Part shown: positions 59,901 through 62,000 of the stretch, piece after piece
How the letters are laid out: every line of letters starts with the position of its first letter
Position numbering within the stretch: the stretch's first letter is position 1
Assembly: GCA_037447655.1 (NCBI GenBank)
Contig: JBBHKE010002118.1
Location: 130,019-192,018, forward strand
DNA: 62,000 nucleotides
DNA from: Zygnema cylindricum
Taxonomy: Eukaryota > Streptophyta > Zygnematophyceae > Zygnematales > Zygnemataceae
Direction: 5' to 3'
Made by a program: the position numbers and the translations under genes
The notes under the pieces: model-generated
The model's input: the letters and a program-made list of their open reading frames with translations, nothing else
The model's database searches: none
Told to the model about the DNA's origin: nothing

Positions 59901-61920
59901 TTATTTTTGGGGTTAACTCATTCTAATTTTCCCTGGCAAAGGCCTCATGGCAGTCCTCACCGACGATCATTGATTATTTTTGGCAGGAAAGACTGAGCGC
60001 ACAACTGTCTGATAAAAAGGAAAAGGTGAAGGCAACCATTGAAGTTGTTAGGCCGGGGCAGGTAAGCGTCTTCTGTTTGTTCTGCCTATTCATTAAGGAT
60101 GTAAGGCTACAGATATATTTTAAGTTCTTGAAAGTGGATATCATCCGGCTAATCGTATTAGGAAAAATCATTGTAGGTCCTTTATTTTGTATATTTACTG
60201 CTCGCCACTGCTTTCACTTGCAAATGGTGATGTTTTGACTCCATGCAATGGATATCTTCTACCCTCAAGCCCGAAACTTTTACAAGATCACAACTCTAAA
60301 CAATCTCAGTCACACATGGAAAAATCTCATTTTCTGATAGGAATTTTGCATGATGGAAAAAAACATGTGTGTTTCGTGCAATGGTTACATGCTCCCGATT
60401 ACCTTCAGTAGGAGTTTTTGCTATTAGTTGTGATGAGGGCAAGACAAATAATGCTGAGTTATGAATGTATCATGAATGAAATAGTTGTAGAAGTTTAATG
60501 AGGGAGCGTCTCAAAATCTATAAATCATTGAGTCTGCTGTGCGGGCTGTAGTTTATTTGAAGAAACCGTTTTATGTCTGCATTACAGGTACAAATTTCCA
60601 CATTGTCGCAGAATAGTCTAATATTACACTGTAATGCCCACTTGTGCTGATTTTAAAATCACAAGTTTACTCATATTGCTAATTTTAAAAAGCTTGTCAT
60701 TTTTCATTGCAGAAAGAAGGCAGGCAGCGTGCAACCTGGGGCGTCAAGCCAGACAATGCTGATTTCTCCAACAAGATCGTGAGAGCCCCCCAGTCACGTG
60801 TTGTTTGCCTTGAGTGCATGTAGTTGGAGATCTATCTTGTTGTTTCTAGATGTATGCTCCATACACATTCTAAGTTCTCTTCCGTAAGCTACTTCATCTG
60901 AATAATGTCTTCCTTCGTTGAAGTATTTTATTTCTTGATCTGCAAACATCTACCGGAACCTAGTTCAGGTTATTGCTACATTAGTTTAACGAGTAAAATT
61001 ACTTGATATTAAGGACACATCAGAGTCCTTCTGTGGCAGCAGATATCTGTTTTTGAGGAAAGCAAGCAAAAGCTGTTGGAGGAGAATAAAGATCTAAAGA
61101 CCACACTGCAAGTATTGCAGGTGAGGGCTCCCTCTGTCTTTACCAGAAGGGTAACAGTGCTCCTGTGTGTTTATGGTTAGGTACTAGGGTGTATGGATCA
61201 TTTGATCCTTACATGAAACCATGCAGCTAAATGGATAGATACTCGATGTGAGATGTGATATAGACAAGAACTGATTCAGCGCAAACATTGATGTCATACT
61301 TATGCATAAGGAACATGTCACAGACTTTAGTAGCATATCAGGACACTATGAACATCTGCATGTTTGTTGAAGTGGTTATAGATTGTCAATTATTTTTCAG
61401 TTGTCTATTATTCATACATCAATAGAAACCACCTTAGTTTTGGGACATCTGTGTAGAGTGTTATGCTGCCACCAACTCAGAGAACATTAAAATATATGAA
61501 AAACCAAAAAAATGTACAGCATAAATAAGTATAACGCCCGGACAGGGATAAGTGTAATGTCAGTGATAGTAGCAGTGTGGTTGAATGACTCAGTATTAGA
61601 CAGGTTACTTTTAGTATCCCATCTCTCTATCAACTGTTTATTTTTGCTGACTGGAAAAGTGGTTTTGGGTTCAGTGTGAGGTGCACCGTTTGGTGGATAC
61701 CGAAGTTCCACAGTCATCTGTTGATAGAAATTCAGAGGCTTCGGAATCCTTGGAAACCCCTGGCCAAACGCAAGAGGTATACCCACACGTTATTCTTCTG
61801 TTGGGCCATTCTTGTTGTCATATTCAATTGTAGGAAGGAAGACCAAAAGGTTGCTTTGTGAAGGAATTGTTGTCAACATTGCATCCACCCACAAGCAGTG
61901 CTAAGTCTGACTCACAGCAG
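51436..61920 (+). CDS. ADIP/SSX2IP/Msd1-family coiled-coil protein (3' end beyond window)
   Basis: ADIP-family proteins tether gamma-tubulin complexes and microtubule minus ends (Msd1 in yeast, SSX2IP at animal centrosomes; plants have a homologue). Exons in frame: 51436-51459 (tentative start), 51724-51758, 52274-52385, 58152-58249, 58790-58886, 59418-59507, 59660-59722, 59987-60061, 60713-60778, 61040-61120 (or from 61043), 61675-61776 and 61834-61920. Recognised: FADLENLERCMNYVNYKLDA FGIPLL, the family N-terminal block, then MSLVSACDAIYGLLQKQQTD, then long heptad-rich helices (ELKRLDSKLERCETQVAAKE, EKLQAERDEFQRLAQAAQ, ESKQKLLEENKDLKTTLQ). A Ser/Thr/Pro-rich tail begins in the last exons and the stop lies beyond the window. 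Intron 3 is 5.8 kb and carries a foreign TM9SF exon, satellites and an N gap. Confidence 0.82.
52507..52553. repeat. CT microsatellite before the TM9SF exon
   Basis: CTCCCTCC and (CT)n run directly before the TCTCAG acceptor at 52,560, again a pyrimidine tract touching a splice site. Confidence 0.8.
52561..52780 (+). pseudogene. Stranded terminal exon of a TM9SF (nonaspanin/EMP70) gene
   Basis: One exon with a good TCTCAG acceptor encodes SFLCGGSTGLFIYGYCLYYY, WARSDMTGFMQTSFFFGYMA, CICYGFFLMLGSVGYRASLL and FVRHIYRAIKCE, then stop. This is the highly conserved last two membrane spans of the TM9 superfamily, with the C-terminal KxE-type Golgi retention signal. TM9SF proteins are nine-span Golgi/endosome proteins of about 600 residues; no other exon of the family is seen. 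It lies on the same strand inside intron 3 of the ADIP gene, 175 bp after its exon 3. Either a duplicated fragment was dropped into the intron, or the assembly has joined two loci. The open frame is undamaged. Confidence 0.85.
52783..52862. repeat. GATAGAGA microsatellite
   Basis: GAGAGATAGAGA-type short tandem repeat immediately after the TM9SF stop codon. Confidence 0.85.
52863..53480. other. ADIP intron 3, purine-rich part
   Basis: GGGAGG/GGGAAGG-rich stretches (52,885-52,950 and 53,075-53,105) and unique sequence. No exon is supported. Confidence 0.4.
53480..54400. repeat. Degenerate TTTTAGGG-rich repeat
   Basis: About 0.9 kb built from TTTTAGGGTTTT, TTTTGAGATTTT and TTTTCAAAGTTTT words in one orientation. 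The core TTTAGGG is the telomere repeat of many green plants and algae, but here it is irregular and interspersed, so an old interstitial telomere-like or simple T/G-rich array is more likely than an active end. Confidence 0.65.
54455..54600. repeat. GAGAGA/AAGGAGA purine-rich tract
   Basis: Purine-rich simple sequence in ADIP intron 3. Frames over it (Ser/Leu/Pro on the minus strand) are artefacts. Confidence 0.7.
55063..56000 (+). mobile_element. Third copy of the 2,097-type TIR element, 3' truncated
   Basis: Preceded by TTA, it starts CGGCGTGTTCCCATGTGTTC and follows the 2,097 element through TTACGCCGTACGAAAAATGG, the TGTAGACG-rich minisatellite and TTTGAAAAGTACACCGTAAA. It ends without the right TIR where the GTTTAGGG satellite begins. 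About 380 bp in the middle is unlike the other copies. Confidence 0.65.
56003..56497. repeat. Tandem repeat, ~200-bp unit
   Basis: Two full units and part of a third start with GTTTAGGGTTTTTTTTA (56,003; 56,202; 56,408) and carry AACAATGTAAAGAG and ACTATTGTTGTTA. The third unit runs into the N gap, so the array may be longer than shown. Confidence 0.9.
56498..56507. other. Assembly gap (10 N)
   Basis: Ten N separate the ~200-bp satellite from a (TC)n array; both sides are repeats, so the true distance is unknown. Confidence 0.95.
56508..56965. repeat. (TC)n arrays with a duplicated ~130-bp unique block
   Basis: Three (TC)n runs (56,508-56,560; 56,692-56,743; 56,879-56,963) alternate with two nearly identical blocks starting CCTATGTAGTAGGTAGGTCG and ending TTTTAAATGGTTTTC. 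Unit length is about 185 bp. It is a compound satellite. Confidence 0.9.
56966..58151. other. ADIP intron 3, right part
   Basis: Mostly unique sequence, a diverged MITE-end-like phrase near 57,808 (AACACTAATAGCGATACACA) and short ATGCTCT repeats (57,955-58,015). No exon is supported before 58,152. Confidence 0.4.
58464..58799. repeat. Tandem duplication including the splice acceptor of ADIP exon 5
   Basis: Two diverged units of about 170 bp share GCACATAATGGAT at their starts and TTGCTCCGTTTG...GGCACAGCTTGAA at their ends. The second unit contains the used acceptor and first bases of the exon at 58,790; the first is a decoy acceptor at 58,624. Confidence 0.8.
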
Positions 61921-62000
61921 GTTCCTTTGGTTGGGGCATTCCTATTTTTAAATTTGCGGTGATATAGGAAGGAAGAGCAAGAAGTTGTGGCAAAAAAAAG

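Noticed and set aside
1-62000. CRISPR arrays, bacterial operons, tRNA or rRNA genes
   Set aside because: No regular repeat-spacer array, Shine-Dalgarno-type gene packing, or tRNA/rRNA core was recognised; gene structure is eukaryotic.

Overview
The window is nuclear DNA from a plastid-bearing eukaryote, most likely a green alga or other early-diverging member of the green lineage. The genes are broken into many short GT-AG exons. Several products are typical of plastid-containing green organisms: a plant-type [2Fe-2S] ferredoxin with a transit peptide, MPBQ/MSBQ methyltransferase (VTE3) of tocopherol/plastoquinone synthesis, and plant-type D-cysteine desulfhydrase. Intergenic DNA is AT-rich and full of small inverted-repeat transposons, LTR-element debris and microsatellites. 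Two 10-N runs (23,270-23,279 and 56,498-56,507) mark assembly gaps. The species cannot be fixed from the sequence.

Layout. 0.7-3.0 kb: nested terminal-inverted-repeat elements. 3.8-4.3 kb (+): intronless, probably plastid-targeted membrane protein. 4.9-8.2 kb (+): six-exon cofactor-independent phosphoglycerate mutase, fully reconstructable. 9.8-17.7 kb: transposon zone with MITEs, an LTR-type element holding gag-like zinc knuckles on the minus strand, a PHD-like fragment and a foldback element. 18.1-20.2 kb (+): ERCC1 C-terminal helix-hairpin-helix exons. 25.5-20.7 kb (-): eight-exon D-cysteine desulfhydrase, fully reconstructable. 25.7-34.7 kb (+): maleylacetoacetate isomerase (GST zeta) with its 5' portion duplicated at about 2.56 kb spacing. 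27.9-28.1 kb (-): small unrecognised gene between the two copies. 37.6-38.0 kb (-): ferredoxin. 39.4-41.7 kb: two hAT-like elements with 8-bp target duplications. 41.7-46.1 kb: nothing recognisable. 50.0-46.1 kb (-): VTE3, three exons. 51.4 kb to the window edge (+): ADIP/SSX2IP/Msd1-family coiled-coil gene, with a terminal TM9SF (nonaspanin) exon stranded in its 5.8-kb third intron.

The genes are not functionally clustered; they are housekeeping and plastid genes in a repeat-rich setting. The most unusual pattern is that four genes carry decayed tandem copies of an exon edge plus the adjoining intron (phosphoglycerate mutase intron 1, ERCC1, the isomerase, and ADIP twice), and a fifth-scale event duplicates the isomerase 5' end. 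CT-rich hexamer tracts repeatedly sit within tens of bases of splice sites on the sense strand. Together these suggest a genome in which short tandem duplication at exon-intron borders is common.
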